Assembly (NCBI RefSeq): GCF_007655485.1
Contig: NZ_VJXQ01000001.1
Location: 106,437 to 166,455 of the forward strand
Reading direction: 5' to 3'
DNA: 60,019 nucleotides
DNA from: Halobellus captivus
GTDB taxonomy: Archaea; Halobacteriota; Halobacteria; Halobacteriales; Haloferacaceae
Below the pieces are notes generated by a model. The model was not told the DNA's origin. It did no database searches and saw nothing but the letters and a program-made list of their open reading frames with translations. The position numbers and the translations under genes were made by a program. Positions 8,538 to 17,063 of this stretch are shown here, piece by piece; the stretch's first letter is position 1, and the number at the start of each line of letters is the position of its first letter.

Positions 8538-8591
8538 TATCACACCCCCCTTAAACTTTAACAGCGATCCGAACGTGTGATAGAGCGGAGG
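8538..8591 (+). promoter_or_regulatory. sod promoter with flanking inverted repeat
   Basis: A TATA-like TTAAACTTTAA (8551-8561) lies between the arms of an 8-bp inverted repeat, TATCACAC (8538-8545) and GTGTGATA (8575-8582). GCGGAGG (8585-8591) is a good ribosome-binding site 8 bases before the start codon. Repeat arms flanking the TATA box suggest an operator. Confidence 0.55.
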
Positions 8592-8599
8592 CTATCTTA

Positions 8600-9199
8600 A
8601 TGAGCTACGAACTCGATCCCCTTCCGTACGACTACGACGCGCTTGAACCGCACATCTCCGAGCAGGTCCTCACGTGGCACCACGACACCCACCATCAGGG
8701 CTACGTGAACGGCTGGAACGCTGCCGAGGAGACGCTCGAAGAGAACCGCGACGACGGAGACTTCTCCTCGTCGGCTGGCGCGATCCGGAACGTGACCCAC
8801 AACGGCAGCGGTCACGTTCTCCACGACCTCTTCTGGAACTCGATGTCGCCGGAGGGCGGCGACGAACCGACTGGCGCGCTCGCGGACCGAATCGAGCAGG
8901 ACTTCGGCTCGTATGAGGCTTGGAAGGGCGAGTTCGAGGCCGCGGCGTCCGCCGCTGGCGGCTGGGCGCTTCTCGTCTACGACTCGTTCTCGAACCAGCT
9001 GCGCAACGTGGTCGTCGACAAGCACGACCAGGGCGCGCTCTGGGGCAGCCATCCGATCCTCGCGCTGGACGTCTGGGAGCACTCCTACTACCACGACTAC
9101 GGCCCGGCCCGCGGCGACTTCATCGGCAACTTCTTCGAGGTCGTCGACTGGGAGGAACCCAGCGCCCGCTACGAGCAGGCTGTCGAACTCTTCGAGTAA
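8600..9199 (+). CDS. sod: Superoxide dismutase (Fe/Mn family)
   Basis: 199 residues, the full usual length. It converts superoxide to hydrogen peroxide and oxygen in the cytoplasm. The four metal ligands can be placed at His27 (in W-H-H-D-T-H-H), His75 (in G-H-V-L-H-D-L-F-W), Asp157 and His161 (in L-D-V-W-E-H). There is no export signal. A strong ribosome-binding site and an operator-like inverted repeat precede it. Manganese use is usual in halophiles but cannot be decided here. Confidence 0.97.
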   Translation: MSYELDPLPYDYDALEPHISEQVLTWHHDTHHQGYVNGWNAAEETLEENRDDGDFSSSAGAIRNVTHNGSGHVLHDLFWNSMSPEGGDEPTGALADRIEQDFGSYEAWKGEFEAAASAAGGWALLVYDSFSNQLRNVVVDKHDQGALWGSHPILALDVWEHSYYHDYGPARGDFIGNFFEVVDWEEPSARYEQAVELFE

Positions 9200-9306
9200 G
9201 CGACGACGCGCACATCCCGACATTTTTTCCGCGACCTCGACGCCGTGAGTGAAATCGCGGTGTGAGTCTCCCGTAGTCTTATTTTCCGAGTCGACCGTCT
9301 TCGAGT

Positions 9307-10077
9307 ATGGCGTTTCACCTCTCGCGCGCGTTCGTCGACGGCATCAGGCGAGTCCTCACCCGGACCGGCGCTGTCCTGTTTGTGGTACTTCTCCTCATTC
9401 AGTTTCTCGTTCAGGCGTCGATCAACACGGCTGTCCTCGGAACCTTCCCGCCGGAGGCGTCCGAACAGGTCGGCAGTCTCGGGCTGACGTTACCCGTCTC
9501 CGGGTCGGTCGGTTGGGGCCTCTTCGCGGCCGCGTTCGTCCTGGTCTCGATGTACTTCGTGGCGCTCTCCAGAGCGTTCGTCCGGCCGATGGAAGAACTG
9601 TCCGCGTTCCCCGGAGAACTGTATCAGCGGAGAGTTGGCCGTGCGACCCTCTCGATGATCGTCGGCGGAGTCGTCGTCGGCGTGTCGGTCACGATCGGAC
9701 TGGCGTTTTTCCTCCTGCCGGGCATCTTCCTCGCCGCCTGCTTTCTGTGTTTCATCTTCGCGGTCGGTGTCGAAGACTGCGGCACGCTCAGTGCGCTCAG
9801 ACGGAGTTGGGACCTCTCGCGAGGCAACCGCCTGAAACTCTCGGCCATCGTCGTTCTCAGCGGCGCGATCGGCGGGACGATCGGCATCGTCGGGACCGTC
9901 TTCGATCTCGCCGCCGCCCCCGTGATCGCGGAACTCCTCACCAACACGCTCAGCACCGTCCTCTTCGTTTTCGTCTACGGGGTTATGGCGGCCTCCTACC
10001 TGCAACTCCGCGAGGAGCGGGCACAGCCCGACTCCGACGAAACGGCGGGGACTGCCATCGACGGAGCGCAACGCTAA
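9307..10077 (+). CDS. Multi-pass membrane protein, DUF7847-like
   Basis: 256 residues with about six hydrophobic segments (residues of roughly 20-42, 66-95, 118-140, 140-160, 182-205, 215-240) and a polar acidic tail. The conserved loop L-S-A-L-R-R-S-W-D-L-S-R-G-N-R near residue 165 is what I associate with haloarchaeal DUF7847 membrane proteins. No transport or catalytic motif is visible and the function is unknown. It is monocistronic, between sod and the cold-shock gene. Confidence 0.7.
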   Translation: MAFHLSRAFVDGIRRVLTRTGAVLFVVLLLIQFLVQASINTAVLGTFPPEASEQVGSLGLTLPVSGSVGWGLFAAAFVLVSMYFVALSRAFVRPMEELSAFPGELYQRRVGRATLSMIVGGVVVGVSVTIGLAFFLLPGIFLAACFLCFIFAVGVEDCGTLSALRRSWDLSRGNRLKLSAIVVLSGAIGGTIGIVGTVFDLAAAPVIAELLTNTLSTVLFVFVYGVMAASYLQLREERAQPDSDETAGTAIDGAQR

Positions 10078-10121
10078 CCCTCACGTCGAACAACGCTGCG
10101 ATTTCACCAGTCGGCGGTCAA

Positions 10122-10184
10122 CGGTGCAGTTTCGCCCACTGACCGTGCGGTTCCGTCCATCGTCGGTGCGGCTTCGTCCATCGA
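10122..10184. repeat. Three imperfect 21-bp tandem repeats
   Basis: Three adjacent 21-base units begin at 10122, 10143 and 10164, built on the pattern CGGTGCGG-TTCGTCCATCG. Units 2 and 3 are more alike than unit 1. They occupy the gap between the membrane protein gene and the cold-shock gene, upstream of a TCTTATCC TATA-like box at about 10243. A regulatory role is possible but unproven. Confidence 0.65.
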
Positions 10185-10276
10185 CGGCCTCGGATCACGA
10201 CAACGGCACCCGCGACTGTCGTGGTACCGTGACCCGCACAAGTCTTATCCGTGGACGGGGTGTACGTTTGTTTGCA

Positions 10277-10471
10277 ATGGCAAACGGTAAGGTTGATTTC
10301 TTCAACGACACAGGCGGTTACGGTTTCATTTCGACGGACGACGCTGACGACGACGTTTTCTTCCACATGGAAGATGTTGGTGGCCCGGACCTCGAAGAAG
10401 GACAGGACGTCGACTTCGAGATCGAATCCTCGCCCAAGGGACCGCGCGCGACGAACCTCGTTCGTAACTAA
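10277..10471 (+). CDS. cspA: Cold-shock domain protein (CspA family)
   Basis: 64 residues, a single cold-shock domain. The RNA-binding motifs are present: G-K-V-D-F-F-N near residue 4, G-Y-G-F-I-S (RNP1) near 14 and D-V-F-F-H (RNP2) near 26. Such proteins bind single-stranded RNA or DNA and melt RNA structure. The start at 10277 gives the standard length, and a TATA-like box about 33 bases upstream implies a very short leader. It is acidic, as expected in a halophile. Confidence 0.95.
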   Translation: MANGKVDFFNDTGGYGFISTDDADDDVFFHMEDVGGPDLEEGQDVDFEIESSPKGPRATNLVRN

Positions 10472-10656
10472 TACCGACTTCAGTCGCCTCACGGCGACGA
10501 TGGACGGCACATAATTTTCCCGAGTTCACTCGGGTAATTTCCACACTACTGAGCCGCAGGTCTCGGCTCCGACTGGGGACCTCGGGTTCACTGAACAGAT
10601 CCAGTTCTCACGAGCAGTCCGAAACGCTCAGTTTCGCGGCGCGCTTCTCTTCCCTC

Positions 10657-11172
10657 GTGACTGCCGAGCGCGACGCCGCCGACCGAGCGGACGACGAGGG
10701 GGACCGACAGGACAGCGAGACCCGAACCGGTGCGTTCGTGGTTTCGGACGACGCCGAACGCCGGGACGCCTTCGATCTTCGACGAGCCGTGTTCGTCGAG
10801 GAACAGGGCGTCGACGAGGAGATCGAGTGGGACGAACACGACGAGCCGGACGCCGATGCGACGCACTTCGTCGCCTACGATGACGGCGACGTCGTCGGGG
10901 CGGCCCGATTCCGAGGCGTCGACGGCGAAGTCGGAAAAGTCGAACGCGTCGCCGTCGCCGCCGACAGGCGGGGCGAGGACTGGGGCCGTCGCGTGATGGA
11001 CGCCGTCGAGTCGCACGCGCACGCCGATGGTTTCGATCGACTCGCGCTCCACGCGCAGACGCAGGTCCGCGGGTTCTACGAGCGACTCGGCTACGACGCC
11101 TTCGGAGAGGAGTTCGAGGAGGCGGGGATTCCGCACATCGAGATGGAGAAGGAACTGGCGTCGAATCGCTGA
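10657..11172 (+). CDS. GNAT family N-acetyltransferase
   Basis: 171 residues beginning at GTG 10657. After an acidic, poorly conserved N-terminus of ~25 residues the GNAT fold follows: R-R-A-V-F-V-E-E-Q-G-V near 42, V-E-R-V-A-V-A-A-D-R-R-G-E-D-W-G-R-R near 95 (acetyl-CoA loop) and A-Q-T-Q-V-R-G-F-Y-E-R-L-G-Y near 138. The E-Q-G-V and F-Y-E-R-L-G-Y elements resemble ElaA/YjcF-like acetyltransferases. The substrate cannot be told. Confidence 0.85.
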   Translation: MTAERDAADRADDEGDRQDSETRTGAFVVSDDAERRDAFDLRRAVFVEEQGVDEEIEWDEHDEPDADATHFVAYDDGDVVGAARFRGVDGEVGKVERVAVAADRRGEDWGRRVMDAVESHAHADGFDRLALHAQTQVRGFYERLGYDAFGEEFEEAGIPHIEMEKELASNR

Positions 11173-11361
11173 TTTTGTTGCTGACGTTTTTATACCGGGA
11201 CGAGGCCAACGCCTCTATGATCTGAGAGCTGCTCCGCGTCGTGCAGCGGTTGCTCGGCACGTCGGCGCGGTGTGATACGTGATGGCAATGCCGCGAGCGA
11301 GGCCGTCGTCGCGAATCGATAGCGGGTGCCGACTGTTCGCCAGTATTCCACGATTCGACAG

Positions 11362-13047
11362 TCAGGACAGTCGTTTCGAGACGTACGGCCCGTCCTGATG
11401 GTACCCCAGCTTCTGCCGGTAGTACTCGCGCGCGCCGATGCCGGAGATGATCGCGAGCGCATCGTAGCCCGCGTCGGCGGCGAGCTCCTCCGCCCGCCCG
11501 ATCAACCGTCGACCGTACCCCTTGTGCTGCCATTCCCCCTCGCCGCTGCCGATTCCCGCTTCGCTCCCGTAGACGTGTAGCTCGCGGACGATCGCGGCAT
11601 TTTCGAGCTCTCGGCGAACCGGGTCGTTCGGGAAGCGGAGCCGACAGAACCCCACCAGCAAGTCCTCGACGGGGTCCTCGAACGCGAGGAAGTGCTCGGT
11701 GCCGCCCGCGACGTCGTACGTCTTCACGTTCAGCTCGACCCGCTCGGGATCGGGATCAGCATCGTTCATCCCGGCTTCGCGAGCGCGGATGTCCCTGACT
11801 TCGATCCCCTTCTCCTCGGCGCGCTGCTCGGCGAGTTGCCGGAGGTTCGACTTCCAGACGCCCGCGTCGATGAAGTCCGCGGGAATGTCGCGTTGGACGC
11901 GCTGGAGGCGCGTGTACTCGGGTATCATCCCCATCACCTCAGCGACGATCTCCGCGGCCTCGTCGTTGCCGAGGGGCTCGAACTCGTCGCGGCGCCACTG
12001 GTCGTAGACGCGCGTTCCGCGCACGACGAGCGTCGGGTAGATCTTGAGGTAGTCCGGGCGGTACTCCTCGCGCTCGAACAGTTGCCGGAAGTCCTCGAGA
12101 ATCATCTCCCTCGTCATCCCCGGCTGCCCCGGCATCATATGGAACCCGACCTTAAACCCCGAGTCCCGCAGCCTGCGGTTCGCGTCGATCGACGCCTGCA
12201 CGCCGTGGCCGCGGTGCATCTCCCGATTTATCCGCTCGTAGGTCGTCTGGACGCCGACCTCTACCTTCGTCGCACCCAGATCGAGCATCCGATCGATCTG
12301 CTCGGGATCGCACCAGTCGGGTTTCGTCTCGAACGTCGTGCCGATGTTTCGGATGTCGGCCGTCTCGTTCTCGGCGATGACGTCCCCGACGTATCGAAAC
12401 TCGACGTTCTCGGGATCGGGCTTGAACGATTGGTCCTCCGCGGGACGGGGATTCGAATCCAGGTCGTAGTCGTTCAGCGCCTCCAGCGCGCGCTTGACGA
12501 ACCACTCCTGGTAGTCGTGGCTCCGCGCGGTCATCGTCCCGCCCATCAGGATGAGTTCGACCTTGTCGACGGGGTGGCCGATGTGTCTGAGCTGTTCGAG
12601 CCGGAGCGTCACCTGTCCGTAGGGGTCGTAATCGTTCTGCTCGCCGCGGGCGGCCGCGGGCTCGTGGCCGGTGTACGACTGCGAGGAGTCGAACTCCGAG
12701 GCCGGGCCGCCGGGACAGTACAGGCACTTCCCGTGCGGGCACATATGCGGCGACGTCATTATCGCCACCGGGGAGACGCCCGAGGCAGTTCGGACGGGCT
12801 TTCGGCGCACTACCTCCTTGACCTTCTCGCGCCGTCCGTCGGGGGCGTACTGGAGGATCTCCGCGTTCTTCGGCACCTTCGGCGAGGAGTGCGTCGAACA
12901 GGCTTCGAGCTTCGCCGACTCCAAGTCGTCGCGCTCGACGTCTCCATCCAGGATTCGCTCGACGAGGGCCTCGCAGGTGCGTCGGAACGCCTCCGATTCT
13001 GTGGGGTCCGCCTCCGACTCGGGGTCCGACCCGGCGTCGGTACTCAT
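11362..13047 (-). CDS. elp3: tRNA uridine-34 carboxymethyl-modification enzyme Elp3
   Basis: 561 residues. Elp3 combines a radical-SAM domain with an acetyltransferase domain and starts carboxymethyl modification of wobble uridine in tRNA; archaeal Elp3 acts without the other Elongator subunits. The iron-sulfur motif C-P-H-G-K-C-L-Y-C near residue 103 has Elp3's CX4CX2C spacing. H-M-M-P-G-Q-P-G-M lies in the radical-SAM core, and the C-terminal ~130 residues form a GNAT domain (H-K-G-Y-G-R-R-L-I-G, ending Y-Y-R-Q-K-L-G-Y). The 13047 start removes a 52-residue leader read-through and has a GGTGA site upstream. Confidence 0.93.
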   Translation of the reverse strand: MSTDAGSDPESEADPTESEAFRRTCEALVERILDGDVERDDLESAKLEACSTHSSPKVPKNAEILQYAPDGRREKVKEVVRRKPVRTASGVSPVAIMTSPHMCPHGKCLYCPGGPASEFDSSQSYTGHEPAAARGEQNDYDPYGQVTLRLEQLRHIGHPVDKVELILMGGTMTARSHDYQEWFVKRALEALNDYDLDSNPRPAEDQSFKPDPENVEFRYVGDVIAENETADIRNIGTTFETKPDWCDPEQIDRMLDLGATKVEVGVQTTYERINREMHRGHGVQASIDANRRLRDSGFKVGFHMMPGQPGMTREMILEDFRQLFEREEYRPDYLKIYPTLVVRGTRVYDQWRRDEFEPLGNDEAAEIVAEVMGMIPEYTRLQRVQRDIPADFIDAGVWKSNLRQLAEQRAEEKGIEVRDIRAREAGMNDADPDPERVELNVKTYDVAGGTEHFLAFEDPVEDLLVGFCRLRFPNDPVRRELENAAIVRELHVYGSEAGIGSGEGEWQHKGYGRRLIGRAEELAADAGYDALAIISGIGAREYYRQKLGYHQDGPYVSKRLS

Positions 13048-13312
13048 CGGGAAATCACCTCGCGCGGTCGCGACGAGCGGCGGTTCATTACTCCCAGTTG
13101 GTCCCGTTTCGCGGTTAAGCGTGTCGCTCCGGAGCATCCAACCATCTGTCGAAATCACGCCGAACGGGTCGGAAACCCGACCCGAGCGGTGTCGGGATAT
13201 CACTTTGGCCGTGGTCGGCGGAATCTCAGCGTGGATTGACGGCAGCTCCAGCGTTGACCGACACCGTCTCAGCGTTGATCGGAGACCGTCACAGAAAAGC
13301 TGGGAACTGTCT

Positions 13313-15532
13313 TCAGAGCTGGTCGACGACGGCCTCGGTGACGGCGTCGACGACGGCGTCGCGCGCGCCGGAGAGGAACTCGACGCGGTTCTGCCGGATT
13401 CCGACGGCCGTGATGCCGCCCTCGGGAACCGCCTCGTCGGCGGCTGCGGCGGCCTCTCGAACGTCGACGTCGGCGTCCGCGCGGACGAACAGTTCGTCGG
13501 TCGCGTAGACGACTGTCACCGACCGGTCGTCGGCCTGCCGGTGCAGCGCGTCCGCCAGCAGCGACGTCGGCGGGAAGTCGAATCGATGGCTGTAGGAGTC
13601 CGCATCCAGGACGGCGAGGTCGACGCCGTCGACCTCGCGACTTTCGAGGTTCGCCTCCGCGGTTTCGACCTCGTCACCGAGTTTGATCCGGTACTGCTCG
13701 GAGACGTGACCGGCGAGGCCGCCGTCGTCCTCGAACAGGAGGTCGGTGATGAGTTCCCGCTTGTCCTGATACGACTGGTAGTACGCCTCAAGGGCGACCG
13801 CCTCGCGGAGCTCTCGCGTCCGGTCGACGTCGTATCCCGCGTCGCCCGCGAGGTCGACGTACGCCCCCGGCGCGTTCTCCCAGTAGCTCACGGCGGGCAG
13901 ATGCGCGAGGTCGTCGGACACATCCGCGTTGACCGCAGCCGCGAGGTTGGCACCGAGTGCGCCCGTCGAGAGGTCGCTTCCGTCGACATCGGCGAGGCTC
14001 GGCGAGACGAGCGCGCTCGCCTCGTCGACGATCTCCGGATCGACCGCCTCCGCGTCGACGATGACTCTGGAGGCACCGTAGACGCCGAGCAGTCCGAGGC
14101 CGTCGAGGGAGTCGGTCGTGCCGCCGACGCCGACGAGGACGACGAGCGGCAGTTTCTCGTCGTGGCGCTCGTTGTCCTGCAGCATCCGCGTCACGTCCTT
14201 CGTCGCGGCGTCCATCCCGTAGACGGGGTCGTCGAGCGGACGCCGCGTGAAGAAGTGGTACTCCGCGTCCGCGCGGGCGTGCTCCTCGCGAATCAGCGGA
14301 AGCACGGCCCGTTCGACGGCCGCGCCAGCGACGTAGCCGTCCGCCGTGGCGGCGTGACGGACGACGATCGGACGCGACTCCAACACGGCCGCGCGGATCT
14401 CCTCGGCGGCGTCAGCGAGCTGGTCGGTGACGGCCTCGACGGCGTCGTCGTCGGCGAGCGGTTCGACCGACTCGGGGCGGGCCTTCGCCGAGAGCGCGTC
14501 CGCGAGCCGTTCTTCCACTGCCTCTGCCTCGTCACCGGTGAGCGCGACCAGGTCCTCGGTCTCGATCTGGAGTTCGCCGCGGCGGAGCTCGACTTCGCCG
14601 TCGAGTCGCACCGCGTCGCCCTCCTCGATCTCGGGGTAGGCGCGGACGCCCGCCTCGACGAACGCCGCGCAGTCGACGACGCCAGTCTCGTCTCGCACCT
14701 CGAAGATCGTCGGACCGCCGGTCTGTCGCGCACCGACGACTTCGCCCTCGATTCTGACGAGGTCGCCGACGCGATCGTCGAGAGAGTCGACGGAGGCTCG
14801 CTCCGGTTCCTCGTCGTCCGCCGCGGCGGATTCCGCGGCATCCGGTTCCTCGGCGGCATCCGATTTCTCGGAAACATCCGATTCGACTGCATCGTCGGAT
14901 TCAGGCTCCGATACATCCGCTGCGTCCGATTCGGTCGTCGCGGCTCCGTTCCCCGCCGCCTCGCCCGCCGATGCGCCCTCGGACGTGGCCTCGTCGAACT
15001 CGAACGCGCTCTCTTCGGTGCGCTCCGACCCGGCGTCGTCGGATGTGCTGTCTGCTTCCGACTCTCCCGACGCTTCCGATTCCCGCGTCGCGGCCGCCTC
15101 GGTGCCGTTCCCGGTACGTGATGCCGTTGAGATCCCCTTCGGCTTCTTCTTCACCGGCGTCGGACCGTCGTCGGACTCGCTGCTGTCGATCTCCGCCCCG
15201 TCGTCGTCGCCGTCGGGATCGTGAACCCGAGCGCCGCGGAACTCCGATTCGGACTGGCGGATCGACCAGCCGAGGTCGATGTTGCCGTTGCTTCTGACGT
15301 TCTTCACTTGCACGAACACCGTGTCGCCAGAGTCCCAATCGAGACTCTCCAAGCGGCGGTCGAGTTCGCTACGGTGCAGCAGCCCGGTGACCCCGGGTGC
15401 GAGATCGACGAAAACGCCGAAATCCGCAAATCCATCGACGGTACCCTTGTAAAACCGCCCCGGCGTGAGTTGTTTCGGGGAATTTCCCCTGAAATCGAAC
15501 CAGACGTCCTCGTCGTGCGTAATCCAATCCAT
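13313..15532 (-). CDS. RecJ-like DHH-superfamily protein with S1 and OB domains
   Basis: 739 residues. Domains in order: N-terminal S1 RNA-binding domain (residues of roughly 24-92, G-F-A-D-F-G-V-F-V), a long acidic low-complexity linker (about 105-245), an OB-fold (about 246-330, G-E-V-V-G-A-R-Q-T-G-G-P-T-I-F-E) and a C-terminal RecJ/DHH-like region. RecJ enzymes are single-strand nucleases. Here the defining DHH motif is absent: the expected strand reads V-I-V-D-A-E-A-V-D, and the first motif is R-H-A-A-T-A-D-G rather than H-x-D-x-D-G. The nuclease is probably inactive or altered, perhaps with a structural role like the archaeal RecJ/Cdc45 relatives (inference). It stands alone between elp3 and the YIP1 gene. 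Confidence 0.8.
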   Translation of the reverse strand: MDWITHDEDVWFDFRGNSPKQLTPGRFYKGTVDGFADFGVFVDLAPGVTGLLHRSELDRRLESLDWDSGDTVFVQVKNVRSNGNIDLGWSIRQSESEFRGARVHDPDGDDDGAEIDSSESDDGPTPVKKKPKGISTASRTGNGTEAAATRESEASGESEADSTSDDAGSERTEESAFEFDEATSEGASAGEAAGNGAATTESDAADVSEPESDDAVESDVSEKSDAAEEPDAAESAAADDEEPERASVDSLDDRVGDLVRIEGEVVGARQTGGPTIFEVRDETGVVDCAAFVEAGVRAYPEIEEGDAVRLDGEVELRRGELQIETEDLVALTGDEAEAVEERLADALSAKARPESVEPLADDDAVEAVTDQLADAAEEIRAAVLESRPIVVRHAATADGYVAGAAVERAVLPLIREEHARADAEYHFFTRRPLDDPVYGMDAATKDVTRMLQDNERHDEKLPLVVLVGVGGTTDSLDGLGLLGVYGASRVIVDAEAVDPEIVDEASALVSPSLADVDGSDLSTGALGANLAAAVNADVSDDLAHLPAVSYWENAPGAYVDLAGDAGYDVDRTRELREAVALEAYYQSYQDKRELITDLLFEDDGGLAGHVSEQYRIKLGDEVETAEANLESREVDGVDLAVLDADSYSHRFDFPPTSLLADALHRQADDRSVTVVYATDELFVRADADVDVREAAAAADEAVPEGGITAVGIRQNRVEFLSGARDAVVDAVTEAVVDQL

Positions 15533-15619
15533 TGACAGAGTAAAATGGGTCGCGCCTAAAACGACTGTCGAATTCCCGCTCGCCGATCGGGCAGTCGTCG
15601 CCGGACTACGCCGTCGGCG

Positions 15620-16222
15620 TCAGATCATCCCAGCGAGGCGGAGAACCGCCTCTCCGGCGTCGAGACCGCCGAACGCGGATCCGAAAAGCAGCGTCGCCGG
15701 AACCGCAGCCGACGCGAGGGCGCGACCGGTCGTCGTGCCGTGCACTTCGCGCAGGCCGAGAACGAGCAGTGCCGACCCGTAGAGCGCGCAGACGAGCCTG
15801 AGCGTCGGGGAGGGGATCCCCGCGAGGACGCACGGGGCCGTCGCGTACGCGATGACCTGCACGGTTTCGCTGATGCCCGCACGGTCGCGAACGGCGATGA
15901 TGAGAACGACCGTCTGGAGCGCGGCGGTCAGGTGCAGTACCGCTGGCGCGACGACGAGCGCGACGGCTGCGAGAGCGATGAAAGCGGAGACCGTTCGGCC
16001 TCCGGCTAGTTCCGGAATCCGTTCGGGTGAGAACGTGAACAGCCCGATCGTGTACGCTACGGCGACGACGATGGCGAAGACGAGTCCGGGGGCCTGATCG
16101 CCGGGCGCGACGCCGGTCCTGAAGAACTGCCGCGGCCGCAGGATCACCTCGACCCACGCCCGCGCGATCCCGCGCGCTCCGCGCTCTCGCCCGCCGCTCG
16201 GATCCTCGACCCACGTGGTCAC
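15620..16222 (-). CDS. YIP1-family membrane protein
   Basis: 200 residues. A short amphipathic N-terminus with W-V-E-V-I-L-R-P-R-Q-F-F-R is followed by about five hydrophobic helices (residues of roughly 47-65, 78-100, 100-115, 135-150, 170-195), a layout typical of Yip1-domain proteins. The biochemical role in archaea is unknown. It follows thymidine kinase after 12 bases on the same strand, so they are probably co-transcribed. Confidence 0.7.
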   Translation of the reverse strand: MTTWVEDPSGGRERGARGIARAWVEVILRPRQFFRTGVAPGDQAPGLVFAIVVAVAYTIGLFTFSPERIPELAGGRTVSAFIALAAVALVVAPAVLHLTAALQTVVLIIAVRDRAGISETVQVIAYATAPCVLAGIPSPTLRLVCALYGSALLVLGLREVHGTTTGRALASAAVPATLLFGSAFGGLDAGEAVLRLAGMI

Positions 16223-16234
16223 GGTCTGTCTCCC

Positions 16235-16822
16235 CTAGTCCCTCCGGAGGGTATGACAGTTGCGGCACCGCGCCTCGTAGGATTCGTCGGCACCGATGAC
16301 GACCGTCGGCTCGTCGACGTGTGCGGGGACGCCGTCGACGAGGCGTTGGTTCCGCGTCGCTGGCTCGCCGCACAGCGCGCAGATCGCCTGGAGTTTGTCG
16401 ACGTACTCGGCGACGGCCATCAACTGCGGGAGCGGCTCGAACGGCTCCCCGCGATACGTCTGATCGATTCCGGAAACGATGACGCGGCGGCCGTCGTCGG
16501 CCAACTGCTGGCACACGTCGACGAGCGCGTTCGAGAAGAAGTTCGCCTCGTCGACGGCGACGACGTCCTCGCCGTTGAGATGCTCTCGAATCTCCCAGAC
16601 GTCCTCGCCCTCGTTGGCCACGACGCTTGCCTCCCACTGGCGGCCGACGTGCGACCCGACGGTCGTCTCGCCGTAGCGGTCGTCGATCGCGGGCTTGAAC
16701 ACCGCGACCTCCTGGCCCGCGATCTCCGCGCGTCGCAGTCGGCGGAGGACCTCCTCGGTCTTCCCCGAGAACATCGAGCCCGTGACGACCTCGATCCATC
16801 CGCTGTTCGTGATGGCGTGCAT
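16235..16822 (-). CDS. tdk: Thymidine kinase
   Basis: 195 residues, the normal length of type II thymidine kinases. It phosphorylates thymidine in the salvage pathway using ATP. The P-loop G-S-M-F-S-G-K-T lies at residues 16-23, the Walker B-like V-A-V-D-E-A-N-F-F near 90, and four zinc-site cysteines lie in C-A-L-C and C-R-N-C near the C-terminus. It is probably the first gene of a two-gene unit with the YIP1 protein. Confidence 0.96.
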   Translation of the reverse strand: MHAITNSGWIEVVTGSMFSGKTEEVLRRLRRAEIAGQEVAVFKPAIDDRYGETTVGSHVGRQWEASVVANEGEDVWEIREHLNGEDVVAVDEANFFSNALVDVCQQLADDGRRVIVSGIDQTYRGEPFEPLPQLMAVAEYVDKLQAICALCGEPATRNQRLVDGVPAHVDEPTVVIGADESYEARCRNCHTLRRD

Positions 16823-16960
16823 ACGACGTTCGAGTGCGGTGGAAGGTCAAAACCGTTGTTCATTCGCTCGAATTCGGGAGTGGCGGTGCAGTCGGTTGGC
16901 ACGGCGAGTGAGGACAGTACGGCGAGGAAGAGGGGGAGTCGAGGAGGTGCAGCGGGGAAG

Positions 16961-17046
16961 GAGACGAATCCGTAAATGCAGGGGCAGAGAGACGGATCCG
17001 TAAATGCAGCGGGCAGAGAGATGAATCCGGGAAATGCAGTGGATGA
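16961..17046. repeat. Three 28/29-bp tandem repeats
   Basis: Units begin at 16961 (28 bases), 16989 (29) and 17018 (29), each built on GAGACGAATCCGTAAATGCA followed by a G-rich spacer ending GCAGA. Units 1 and 2 differ at only two or three positions; unit 3 is more diverged. The array lies in the 241-base gap upstream of tdk and downstream of the FMN reductase gene. The units abut without unique spacers, so this is not CRISPR. Confidence 0.7.
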
Positions 17047-17063
17047 GGTGTCCGGATGGAGCC

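Noticed and set aside
11692-13239. 515-codon plus-strand frame opposite elp3
   Set aside because: Shadow of the Elp3 reading frame; Elp3 motifs on the other strand are complete.
12671-15121. 816-codon open frame on the plus strand
   Set aside because: It runs antisense to elp3 and the RecJ-like gene. Long mirrored frames are expected in high-GC DNA, and its product shows no motif.
16961-17046. Possible CRISPR array
   Set aside because: The repeats abut directly with no spacers and number only three. No other CRISPR-like array or cas gene is visible in the window.
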